NCBI RefSeq assembly: GCF_044772865.1
Contig: NZ_CP173029.1
Location: 930,001-994,000, forward strand
Reading direction: 5' to 3'
Source: Algirhabdus cladophorae
GTDB lineage: Bacteria > Pseudomonadota > Alphaproteobacteria > Rhodobacterales > Rhodobacteraceae
Length of the DNA: 64,000 nucleotides
Part shown: piece after piece, positions 1 through 9,800 of the stretch
How the letters are laid out: each line of letters opens with the position of its first letter
How positions within the stretch are numbered: the stretch's first letter is position 1
Made by a program: the position numbers and the translations under genes
Notes under the pieces: model-generated
What the model was told of the DNA's origin: nothing
Databases searched by the model: none
The model's input: only the letters and a program-made list of their open reading frames with translations

Positions 1-35
1 ACATCAATGATGTCTGGCTTTGGAGGAACGCGCCT

Positions 36-866
36 GTGCTAAAACCATCAAGACGACTTCATGCCAATGAGGCGCATTTGGCGCGAAGTGGTATTGCTCA
101 GCTGCGCCAGCCCAAACAATTTACACGTATGCCGAAATTGGTCGGGGATGCCGCGTCCAAAACCTATTATCGCAGGCCGCGCGTCACACTAAAACCTTTG
201 GTAGATCAGACCTTTGACCCAGACAACTGGGATGGTTTGTCAGCTTACTCAGCCCCTGATCAGGTTCTGTCAACGCGCGGTGCGGCCCACATTGGTGGGT
301 TTGCATTGGGCTCTAGCCTGTTGACGCGTAACGGAAAAATCCCAATTCAAAACGTGCGTGCAGGGGACGAGGTGTTCACCTTGGATCACGGTTTGCAAGC
401 GGTTGAGCGGGTGCTGGTCACGTACAGTGAGGCCAGCGCGGATCGGACCCCGGTGAAAATCCGCAAGGGCGCTTTGCGCAACAGTGTTGATCTATGGGTG
501 TGTCCTGACCAGTTGATGATGATCAATGATTGGAACGCTGAATTGCTGTTTGGCGACAGCGAAGTCTTGGTGCCAGCGCGTTATTTAGTCGACAATGCAA
601 AAATCACTGAGGACTTTAATGCCCCTTGCGTGACCTACTTCCACATTCTCTTTGCCAGCCATCATTTGGTGATGGTTGACGGGATTGCCAGTGGCAGCGT
701 CAACCCCTTTGCACAGTACAGCAACGAGTTACGCACGGCCCACGGGGGTTTGGTCGAACACTTTCCCGAGTTACGGTTTCGCAAGAACCGATTTGGCCCA
801 GCAGCGCGCAAAGTCTTGCATCGGCATGAGGCCAAAGTGTTGATGACGCAGATTAAAGGCCTCTAG
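36..866 (+). CDS. Hint-domain (Hint_2-like) protein lacking the usual cysteine
   Basis: A 276-residue protein with a Hedgehog/intein (Hint) fold signature. The stretch near residues 88-120 (GFALGSSLLTRNG, then VRAGDEVFTLDHG) matches the start of the Hint_2 family common in Rhodobacteraceae, and HHLVMVDGIASGSVNP about 100 residues later matches its end. The GTG start at 36 is chosen because GGAGGA sits 8-9 bases upstream. In active Hint domains the first block begins with cysteine (CFxxGT...); here that position is glycine (about residue 88), so self-cleavage chemistry is unlikely. The family often stands beside or inside RTX exoproteins, and a giant RTX gene lies 3 kb downstream. Family assignment is good; the role is unknown. 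Confidence 0.8.
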   Translation: MLKPSRRLHANEAHLARSGIAQLRQPKQFTRMPKLVGDAASKTYYRRPRVTLKPLVDQTFDPDNWDGLSAYSAPDQVLSTRGAAHIGGFALGSSLLTRNGKIPIQNVRAGDEVFTLDHGLQAVERVLVTYSEASADRTPVKIRKGALRNSVDLWVCPDQLMMINDWNAELLFGDSEVLVPARYLVDNAKITEDFNAPCVTYFHILFASHHLVMVDGIASGSVNPFAQYSNELRTAHGGLVEHFPELRFRKNRFGPAARKVLHRHEAKVLMTQIKGL

Positions 867-906
867 CCCCAATGCCTGTAGCCCCAAGGGCTTGCCCCGG
901 CGGCGG

Positions 907-1557
907 CTAAGTAAGGTCTTTGAACGGGCAGGTGGCGCGCAGAGCGACATCCAGATCTGGCATCGTCACAGGCAAACCGAGATCCACCAGACTGGTCACT
1001 CCATGATCTTGGATCCCGCAGGGCACGATACCGTCGAAATGGCTTAAGTCCGGTTCGACATTTATACTGATCCCGTGAAAACTAATCCATTTGCGTAACC
1101 GTATGCCGATGGCGGCGATCTTGTCCTCGGCAAGAGTGCCATCAGGCATCAACGGCTTTTGCGGTCTTTGGACCCAGACCCCAACGCGCCCATCGCGGAT
1201 TTCGCCAGTGACATTAAAGGTGTCGAGCGTCGCAATGACCCAATGTTCGAGGTCTTTGACAAAAGCCCGTACATCACGGCCACGTCTGCCGACATCCAAC
1301 ATGGTGTAGATCACCCGCTGACCGGGGCCGTGATACGTATATTGCCCGCCACGTTGGCTGCTATGAACCGGAAACCGGTCGGGATCTTGCAAATCCTTGG
1401 GATCTGCTGATGTTCCCGCGGTGTAGAGCGGTGGGTGTTCGAGCAGCCAGATCGCCTCGTCGGCATCGCCTGCGGCGATATCGTTGGCGCGGGTTTCCAT
1501 CAGTTCCACGGCCTGTGTGTATTCGGTCAAGCCAGACGAGGTGATCCATTCAACCAT
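907..1557 (-). CDS. lipB: Octanoyltransferase LipB (lipoyl(octanoyl) transferase)
   Basis: Transfers octanoyl from acyl carrier protein to lipoyl domains of 2-oxoacid dehydrogenases and the glycine cleavage H protein; cytosolic, first step of endogenous lipoate synthesis. The 216-residue length is typical. Visible motifs are RGGQ at 69-72, HGPGQ at 76-80, the conserved lysine around 146 in EDKIAAIGIR, and the nucleophile region PCGI with Cys180. The ATG at 1557 starts MVEWITSSG, a normal LipB beginning. It lies 7 bases after the stop of the LytTR gene on the same strand, so the two may be cotranscribed. Nothing in it looks degenerate. Confidence 0.96.
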   Translation of the reverse strand: MVEWITSSGLTEYTQAVELMETRANDIAAGDADEAIWLLEHPPLYTAGTSADPKDLQDPDRFPVHSSQRGGQYTYHGPGQRVIYTMLDVGRRGRDVRAFVKDLEHWVIATLDTFNVTGEIRDGRVGVWVQRPQKPLMPDGTLAEDKIAAIGIRLRKWISFHGISINVEPDLSHFDGIVPCGIQDHGVTSLVDLGLPVTMPDLDVALRATCPFKDLT

Positions 1558-1564
1558 TTATATG

Positions 1565-2350
1565 TCAGGGCAGCAGCCCCGCCTCTTTGAGTTGGGGCAC
1601 ATAGGTGCGACTGACAGGAATTTCCACTTGATTGCTCAGCAAGACGGTCGCGCGGTCTTTGTATTTTTGAACGTCCACCACGCGATCCAAGGCAATCCAA
1701 TGGGATCGGTGGACTTGCAGTCCCCGTGCGGGTGCAGTTTCCCGCATCGCATCCCCGAGCCGCATCAGGATCATGTCTTGGCCTTGGGTGGTATAGACAC
1801 GGACGTAGTGATCCTCGACCGACAGGGCGATCAACCCACCGCGTTTTGCAAACTCCAGTCGTTTAAGGATCGGCGGGGTGCTGTCCACAGTGGCCGGGCC
1901 AGTGGGCAAGTCGGCACTGTCCCGTTGTGCAAAGGCAAATTGCAAAACCGTTGAGATCACGATCGAAATGACAAAGACATTTGCCGCGATAAACGTAAGG
2001 ATACGGGCGTTTGGCAAAGAGCCGAAAAAGCCGATGTGCAGCAAAATCACCAAACCCAAAACCAAGATGCCAGTGATGATGCCCGCCACTGCAGTGCGCA
2101 ACAAAGGCTTGGACGGTGCGGCAAACAAAGCACTTGCAATTAGGTCCGCCACGTATCCGCCTGAGTAGCCGAACACAGTCAAAAGCGTCCAGTAGCAAAA
2201 CCGCGGCACCAGATGCAGGGTCACATCGGTGTCAAATGGGCCAAGAAGGGTCAGGACCACGGCCACTGCACCCAGCGACATTGCACGCACCGGATGGGCG
2301 ATATGAGCGCCCCATTCACGAAGCGCGAGTTGCGCTTTTGCGTTTGTCAC
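1565..2350 (-). CDS. Membrane-anchored LytTR-family DNA-binding regulator
   Basis: About 261 residues from a GTG start at 2350, which has GGGG about 8 bases upstream; an in-frame upstream extension to 2437 is possible but has no clear ribosome site. The N-terminal half holds four hydrophobic segments (GAVAVVLTLLGPF, FCYWTLLTVFGYS, AGIITGILVLGLVILL, FIAANVFVISIVIS). The C-terminal about 100 residues are a LytTR DNA-binding domain, with ALSVEDHYVRVYT, QVHRSHWIAL and VQKYKDRATVLLSN as the characteristic strands. This architecture suggests a membrane-tethered transcription factor without a separate kinase. Its signal and targets cannot be read from the sequence. It precedes lipB and is divergent from the DUF2306 gene. 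Confidence 0.85.
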   Translation of the reverse strand: MTNAKAQLALREWGAHIAHPVRAMSLGAVAVVLTLLGPFDTDVTLHLVPRFCYWTLLTVFGYSGGYVADLIASALFAAPSKPLLRTAVAGIITGILVLGLVILLHIGFFGSLPNARILTFIAANVFVISIVISTVLQFAFAQRDSADLPTGPATVDSTPPILKRLEFAKRGGLIALSVEDHYVRVYTTQGQDMILMRLGDAMRETAPARGLQVHRSHWIALDRVVDVQKYKDRATVLLSNQVEIPVSRTYVPQLKEAGLLP

Positions 2351-2453
2351 GATGCAAACCCCTTGTTTCACGCATCCTTGGTTGGCTGCTGGGCACCCCT
2401 TGCCCCATGCATACGGCACCTCGTTACCAAATCTCAATATCGAAAGGCCGCCT

Positions 2454-2951
2454 ATGACCCTGTCCCCTTTGCTTGATGCCCCGCTTATCCTTCAGTTGCA
2501 CGTCGCCGCAGCGATCCCTGCCATTCTGATTGGTCCATTTGTTTTGTTTCGCAAACGGGTGGATCGCTGGCACAAGCGGCTGGGATATACGTGGGTCGTG
2601 GCGATGGCAGCCCTTGCGATCTTTGGCTTGTTCATTCAAAGCCACGGCGGCCTTTGGGGGCATTTTGGCCCGCTTCACGGATTTAGCATCTTAACACTAT
2701 GGAGCCTTTGGACAGGGATCGCTCATGCACGCGCTGGCCGTATCCATGCGCACCGTGCAACCTTTCAGGGGCTTTGGTATGGCGGCATCGGAGGGGCGGG
2801 TTTGATGCAGTTCTTGCCGGGACGTACTATCAACCAAATGGTGTTTGGAGGGCCCTCTGAATTGGGCTACGTGGTGATCGGTTTAGGCGTCTGCGGGTTT
2901 GCAGCCCTGTGGTACCAGCAACATGGACCGGCTTTTGGCAAAACCGCCTGA
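2454..2951 (+). CDS. DUF2306-family integral membrane protein
   Basis: A 165-residue protein starting at ATG 2454 (MTLSPLLDAPLILQLHVAAA). It has four predicted membrane segments, and an HRW/H-rich pattern (RKRVDRWHKRLGYTWV, HGGLWGHFGPLH, HARAGRIHAHRATFQG) typical of DUF2306 membrane proteins, where conserved histidines may bind heme or metal; that role is inference. It is divergent from the LytTR gene with about 100 bases between starts, so it is a candidate LytTR target. Function unknown. Confidence 0.8.
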   Translation: MTLSPLLDAPLILQLHVAAAIPAILIGPFVLFRKRVDRWHKRLGYTWVVAMAALAIFGLFIQSHGGLWGHFGPLHGFSILTLWSLWTGIAHARAGRIHAHRATFQGLWYGGIGGAGLMQFLPGRTINQMVFGGPSELGYVVIGLGVCGFAALWYQQHGPAFGKTA

Positions 2952-3007
2952 TTTTGCACTTGTGAGGCCTAAGCGGTTTGTTGTAGGGCAAGGCACGCTT
3001 GGATCAT

Positions 3008-3094
3008 GCGGTCGTGGCGGAATTGGTAGACGCGCAGCGTTGAGGTCGCTGTGAGGTAACACTCGTGGGGGTTCGAGTCCCCCCGACCGCACCA
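3008..3094 (+). tRNA. tRNA-Leu (anticodon GAG)
   Basis: A complete class II tRNA. The acceptor stem GCGGTCG pairs with CGACCGC, and the CCA end is encoded (3092-3094). The anticodon arm is CAGCG-TTGAGGT-CGCTG, giving anticodon GAG for CUC/CUU leucine codons. The variable arm is long as expected for Leu, and the T arm is GGGGG-TTCGAGT-CCCCC. A run of CCCCCCTTTTTA just downstream may end transcription. Confidence 0.97.
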
Positions 3095-3273
3095 GAGCCC
3101 CCCTTTTTATTCGCAAAAGAAATATGTCCGCCGGGAAATACGCGCCTGTGCGTACATAGTGCCTACGCTTGGTGTGGTGGCGCTTTGTGCACAGCTGTCG
3201 CGATGGTTCCTTCACAGATCCCTCACGGGTTAGTGAAGTTAAGCCTTTACAACCTATGACGAATTCTTACTCT

Positions 3274-3310
3274 GGTTAACAAGGGATGAATGGGGATGGT
3301 AACTCTGTGT
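3274..3310 (+). promoter_or_regulatory. Paired GGTTAAC-type element upstream of the hlyC-like/RTX operon
   Basis: GGTTAAC at 3274-3280 and GGTAACTCTG at 3298-3307, about 120 bases before the acyltransferase gene. The same pair (GGTTAAC ... GGTTAACTCTG) is found before the second RTX gene at 16344-16373. TTAAC is also the CtrA half-site, but the spacing here is not the classical 7 bases. The remaining sequence between tRNA-Leu and this gene (3095-3427) is AT-rich and holds no gene I can support. Confidence 0.4.
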
Positions 3311-3427
3311 TTGCAATAAGCAAATTGCCGTCGGTAATTGGTGAAAATAGTAAAAGTGGGGCAAAATCGCAGGGCGTTTTGTGCTGCACTGTGCCGAATC
3401 TCACTCTCAGAAAATGGGAATACGCGC

Positions 3428-3853
3428 ATGGGTAAGGCCCCGATAGATCAGCGCCCACTTGGTGTGGGCGGGGCAGGTGCACTCAATCCTGACGAGTTTG
3501 GCACGTTTTTGGGTTTGGCCTCTTGGCTGATGTCCATGTCCAAAGAGCATCGCGATTTGCCGTTTTCGACATTGGACAGTCGCATCCTGCCTGCCATCCT
3601 GCTCAAGCAATTCAAAATTATTCGCAAAGACACGATGCCCATGGCCTTCTTGTCTTGGGCCACATTGTCCGACGAGGCCAAGGCAAAGTTTCAAAAAGAT
3701 CCCGACAGCTTGGAACTGCTGGATTGGCGGTCTGGCAAAAATGTTGTGGTGGTCGAGTGTATTTCGCCCTTTGGCCCCGCCGCCGAGATTAAAGCCGGAT
3801 TTATCAAAGAACTGATCAAGTCGCAGACAGGTGCTGCGCCGAAAAGGAATTAA
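3428..3853 (+). CDS. HlyC-type RTX toxin-activating lysine acyltransferase
   Basis: A 141-residue homologue of HlyC/ApxC, which transfers fatty acyl groups from acyl carrier protein to internal lysines of RTX toxins in the cytosol. The match covers FLGLASWLMSMSKEHRDLP (catalytic His about residue 41, equivalent to HlyC His23), ILPAILLKQFKII, PMAFLSWATLSDEA, LELLDWRSGKN and VECISPFGPAAEIK. At the position where HlyC has the conserved Asp (IDWIAPFG), this protein has Glu (VVECISPFG). The ATG at 3428 is chosen because homology begins just after it. The gene ends 5 bases before the giant RTX gene, the classical hlyC-hlyA order. The RTX protein is therefore its likely substrate. HlyB/HlyD-type exporters do not follow. 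Confidence 0.87.
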   Translation: MGKAPIDQRPLGVGGAGALNPDEFGTFLGLASWLMSMSKEHRDLPFSTLDSRILPAILLKQFKIIRKDTMPMAFLSWATLSDEAKAKFQKDPDSLELLDWRSGKNVVVVECISPFGPAAEIKAGFIKELIKSQTGAAPKRN

Positions 3854-3858
3854 GTGTT

Positions 3859-6800
3859 ATGAGTGTTGCAGCTAAAAACCAATCTGCCCCGATGTTTCAA
3901 GTGGGCGATGTTGTGCAGTCGTTCATGGTGTCGGAAAGCGACTTGGCCAATATTGCAAAGGCCCCTGTCATGGAGGCCCCTTTTGAAGGGCCGGATCAGA
4001 AATTAGCGCGCCACACGGTTTACAACTTTGAGGTGGCCGGCACGCACACTTACATCGCCGGCGGCTACCGCGTTCACAACACCTCCACACTGGATTTCTA
4101 CGACCCCGACGAAAATGGGATGATCACAGATGTCTACACTGACGACGAGGGTCGTTTGGTGTTCGAATCCATTTCGGACGATGGCGGGCGTTGGAAGGTC
4201 TATTCGACCACGCCTTCGGGTCAAAACACAACGACGGTAACCAAAGAATACACTTTGGGTGTTTTCAACGAAGCTACCGGCCAAATCGAGACGCGCTTTT
4301 ACCTGCAGCAAGACAACTACTACGAGTTGATCGATGGCGAACAGGTCTTGGTCGATATCGAAATCGGCGAGATTTATCAGCTTTACGGTGATGAAGTCGG
4401 CGGCGGCGTGGCGGATGTCCTCACACCGTTTATCCTTGAGGCCATCGGCGCGGAATCCCCGCTGGAGCAGCTGGTCGCGGGCACCATGATCAATACGTTG
4501 ATCCAAAACATCGCCGAAGGTGGCTTGAACGTTCTGCACCACTCGATCCTTGATACACCGACAAATGGCGAAGCCGTGGGTGAGATGATCTTTGGCGCGT
4601 GGGAAGACTTTGGCATTGATCTGGCCGTAAATGGCCTTGAGACAGCTACATCCCTGATCAGCCAAGTGATCATGGCCGAAATCTTTGGCTCGCTTGAGCC
4701 TGATAACATCGGCGAGGCCTTCATGCAGGCTTTGGTCAGCGAAGGCATCAACAACGTTATTGAATTTGGCGTCAGTAGCTTGGTCGACAGCATTTGGGGG
4801 GCAGATTCTGCGATTGGGCAGGCCTATAACCCGGCTGCGTTTAACTTTGGCGACATCATGTCTTATGCGTCGCTGTTCTTGAATTTGGCCATCAACGAGC
4901 TTTTGCCACCGCTCGAGACCCAAGAAGGTCAGATTGCCTCAGCCTTGACCAAAGTGTTCTTGGGAGGGTCGAAGTTTGGTTTGACCGGGGCCTTTGCCAC
5001 CTTTGGCCCGATGATCATCACAGCGGTGATTGCTTTTGCAATCGGCAAAATCTTTGATGCGATCTTTGACAAGGATCCGCAGGCCTTTGCGACGCTCAGT
5101 TTCGATCCGCTGGAACAAGAATGGTCGATTACGGATGTATTCTCGGATGATGGCGGCAACGTACAATTGGCCCGTCAACTGGCTGATAACGTCGACGAAA
5201 AGCTCGAAGAAATTGTTGAGCTGCTGCAATCCACAGACCACAGCTATGAAGACGGCTTTTCCATTCGCATCGGCCACTACGAGGAAAGCCTGCGCAACGG
5301 GGACGGCAACAATTACGCCAATGACCAGCCAGATGTAATCCTGGCCTCGATCATCGACGCGCTCCTGCACATGTCAGTGTCTGACGGCAACCTCAAAGCG
5401 GTCCGCGCCCTCGATTTGGACGGATTGGCCGAGGCAACGGCAGATATGACGGCTAAAGAGGCCTATAGCTTTGTCTATACCCGCCTGAAAATTGCCCGTG
5501 ATTTCCAAATCTACCTCGAAAACACGGCCTATATTAACAACATCATCCTTACCGCGCCTGAAAGTGCTCTGGCCAAATCGTGGTTGGCCACGATCCTTGC
5601 GGCCAGCGAAGCAGGCCTGAACGAAGGCTATACATTTGCCGGAGCCGACGGGGACAACCTGTTGTTGGCCAGCGATGGCAACGATAATCTGGCCGGTGGC
5701 GCCGGCAACGATGAAATCCGCGCCTATGACGGCGATGACATTGTTGACGGTGGTGCCGATGATGACCTTCTCAGCGGTGGCGTCGGGGCCGATACAATCA
5801 TTGGTGGCACCGGTATTGACCGCGTAACCTTTGATAACGCCGGTGAAGGGGTCGAGATGAGCCTGCTTAGCGGCACGGGGTCCGTGGGCGATGCGCAAGG
5901 CGACACCTATGACGGTATCGAAGACATCACAGGCACGTTCTTTTCTGATGTGCTTGAGGGTGACGGCGGCGCCAACGATATCGATGCAGGCAACGGCAGC
6001 GATACAGTCTTTGGCCGCGGCGGCGCGGATACCATTCGAGGTGGCGAAGGCAATGACACCATCGAAGGCAACGGTGGCAACGATACGATCTACGGCGATG
6101 AGGGCGAAGACGAGATCTTTGGTCAAGTCGGAGACGACAGCCTCTTTGGTGGTGCAGATGCAGACGTCCTGTGGGGCGCTTCGGGTAACGATACTCTGGA
6201 TGGCGGTGGCGGTGATGACCTGCTTTATGGGGATCTGGCCGAAGACGTCTCGATTGCAGGGGACGATGTCATCAGCGGCGGCGCTGGCGACGATATGATG
6301 CACGGCGGTGAAGGCGCGGATAGTTTCGACGGCGGTGAAGGCACTGATACCGTCAACTACATCCATTCCACATCTGGCGTTTATGCATCCCTGTCTGAAG
6401 GGCTGGGCCGCGTGAACGGATTGGTGGAAACCTATGCCAGTGTCGAAAATGTCGTAGGTTCGATATTTAATGACCGGATTGCTGGGGATGGCGGCGCCAA
6501 TGTGTTTGAGGGCCTCACTGGGGACGATATCTTTTACGGCAGTGGCGGGGCCGACACCTATATCTACAGCTTTGGGGACGGCAATGACCTGATCAGCGAC
6601 GATTCCACTGATGGTGCGATCGACAAGCTGGTCTTTACAGATATCAACGTGGATGACGTGGAATTTGCCTCCACCAGCGGCGAAGACTTGGTCATCAGTT
6701 TTGGTGACGGCACAACCATGCGGATCCTTGACCAGTTCCGGCTAGGTGATCGCTATGCTATTGAAACTATTGAATTTGCTGATGATACCTTCAATCTGCA

Positions 6801-9800
6801 GGATATCCGCAACAAATCAACTGCAGACCAAAAAGCCTCGGGTCGTGTCATTGGGACTGATGAAACCGACCTTTATGTGCACCGTTTGGGCGATGGGTCG
6901 TACCAAATCACCGACTACGATCCTTCCGGGCGTCTGGACCGGTTGATCTTTGCCGATGTGGAAAAAGATGATGTCCGCTTCTATTCAGAAAATGACGATG
7001 ATTTGATCATTATCTTGCCAAATGGTGAGACAGTGGCCTTTGACCAGCACTTTGCCTCACATAGCCAGCGGCAATTGGAAGAAATCCGGTTCTCGAACGG
7101 GGAAAGTCTGAATTTCGAAGAGATCTCGCGCAAGGCCGTGGCCGACAGCAAAGAGTTCGGTCTGGTACGTGGTTCGGATTTCGCGGACACCTATCTGCAC
7201 CGGCAAGGCGACGGCAGCTACCGCATCGCGGACTACGACACATCGGGACGCAACGATCGCCTGATTTTGCAAGATGTAACCGCTGACCAAGTGACCTTTA
7301 CCCGCGGTGAATCCGATGAGCTGGAGATCCGTTTTGCCAATGGTGAGATCATCACCATTGACGAACAGTTCGACAGCAGCGGAAACCATACGATTGAGGA
7401 AATCCGGTTCTCGGACAACACGTTCATGAACCTTTCTGAAATGGCCGCCAAGGCTGCAGATGATGCCAAGGGGAGCGGCACAGTTGTCGGCACGGTATTT
7501 TCTGACACCTACATCCATTCCTTGGGCGATGGCAGCTATCAGATTTCGGACTACGATACGGCGGGCCGGATAGATCGTCTGACCCTAGACGATGTGAACG
7601 CAGAGGATGTCACGTTCCGCTCGACCGGTGGCGAAGATCTGATCATCACCTTCTCAAATGGTGAGATGTTGCAAATCGTGGATCAGTTCACGGAGAACTC
7701 CAACTACGGTGTAGAAGTCATTGAATTTGCAGATGGAACCCAATTGGGCCCATCAGAGATCCGCGCCAAATCTGCCGAGGATTCCAAGGATTACGGGTAT
7801 GTGCGGGGCACGGATTTTGCCGACAGCTATACCCACACTACTGGCGACGGCAGCTACCGCATCAACGATTACGACAACGACTCGCGGCCTGATAGCCTGA
7901 CGTTTACGGATATTGCACGGGCTTCGGCCACGCTCTTTAGGTTGGAAAATGACCTCTATATCGTGCTGGATACAGGCGAACGGATCGTTGTAGAGCAGCA
8001 TTTCGAAAGCAACTACCAAATCGAAAGCTTTGTCTTCAGCGATGGTGTGATCATCACAGGTGGCGGCGTTACGGCAGAGTTGACTGATGTGTCGACTTTC
8101 CCAGAATTTGTCACAGGCACTACCGAGGACGAGACCTATACCTACACACTTGGCGATGGGGATCTGGTGATCACCGATTACTACCGTTTCAAGGGTAACG
8201 ATGAGTTGGTCTTTACCGGCGTGAATGCCGCAGATGTAAAGGTCAGCCGTGCTGGCCAAGATCTGTTGCTGATTATGCCGGATGATAGCGTGATCACTTT
8301 GCGTCTGCAGTTGAACGAGAACGAACAAGACGGCATTGAGACCATCGTTTGGGATGATGAAACCACTTGGACCCGCGCCGATATGCGCAACCAAATGGTT
8401 GCTGACGCCAAAGAAGACGGTGTTGTGACCGGCACCCAGCTGGATGAGGCCTATGTCCACACCACCGGTGACGGCAGCTATTCCATCGACGACTACGACC
8501 GGTTCATTGGCAACGACAGTTTGACCTTTACGGACATTCTGCCCGAAGACGTTAGTCTGGCCCGTGTTGGGTTTGATCTGTTGATTGCCATCGATGGTGG
8601 CGAGCAAGTGGTCATCCGCAACCAGTTCTTTGACAACTTGCAGTATTCCATCGAGACGATTGTCTTTGCCAACGATGGTGATCCAATCACTTGGAACACT
8701 GGCGATATTCGCGACCGCGTGGTCGAGGATATGAAGGCAAGTGGCACAGTTGTCGGCACGCAAGAGGACGAAGATTACGTTCACACCTCTGGCGATGGAT
8801 CCTACACAATCAAGGATTACGACCGGTTCATTGGCAACGACACCCTAACCTTTACGGATCTGAACCCTGAGGATGTGACAGTGTCGCGCGCGGGCGACGA
8901 CGTCATTTTGACCCTTTCGACCGGCGAAATCATCGTCATCGAGCGGGCTTTGCAAGAAGACCGGCAATATCAGATCGAACAGATCATCTTTGCCGATGAT
9001 ACCACGTGGACGGGCGCGGATTTGCGCAACCAGATGGTTGAGGATACAAAATCCACAGGCATCACCTTGGGCACCCAGTTGGACGAAAACTATGTGCACA
9101 CCCTAGGCGATGGATCCTACCGGATCTCGGATTACGACCGCTTTATTGGCACCGACACCCTTGAGTTCACGGATGTGGACCGCGACGACGTTGTCTTTGG
9201 TCGGGCAGGGCCTGACCTGACCCTGACCTTGCCCAATGGCGAGATGATCACATTGGTGCGCCAGTTGGACGAGAACAACCAATACGGCCTTGAGGAAGTG
9301 ATCTTTGCCAGCGGTGCCAGCCTAGATCGTGGCGGATTGCGCGATGCAATGGTTGCCCAGATGAAAGCGCTGGGCATCGTTGTGGGCACGCAAAACGACG
9401 AACGATATGTGCATGCCGCAGGCGACGGATCCTACATCATTGAGGATTACGACCGCTTTATCGGCAATGACTCGCTTGAATTTACTGATCTATTCTCGAC
9501 TGATGCGGTGTTTGGCAGTGCAGGCGACGATCTGTTGATCCGGCTTAGCTCGGGCGAGACGATCACCGTGCTGAACTACCTCACCGAGGATCGCCAAAAC
9601 GCGTTGGAATCCATCCAGTTTGCCGACAACGTGTCCTACAACAACGCGCAGGTGCGCAACCGGATCGTTCAGGATCAAAAGGCCGAGGGCATCGTCTTTG
9701 GCTCAGAAAACGACGAGACCTTTACCCACACCATGGGCGACGGATCTTACGTGATCTCGGAATACGACCGGTTCTTGGGCAACGATGTTTTGTATTTCAC

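Noticed and set aside
36..4086. Possible trans-splicing pair between the Hint protein and the orphan Hint C-block of the RTX protein
   Set aside because: The Hint protein lacks the catalytic Cys and already has its own C-terminal block, so it is not an N-only fragment. No split-intein architecture is visible.
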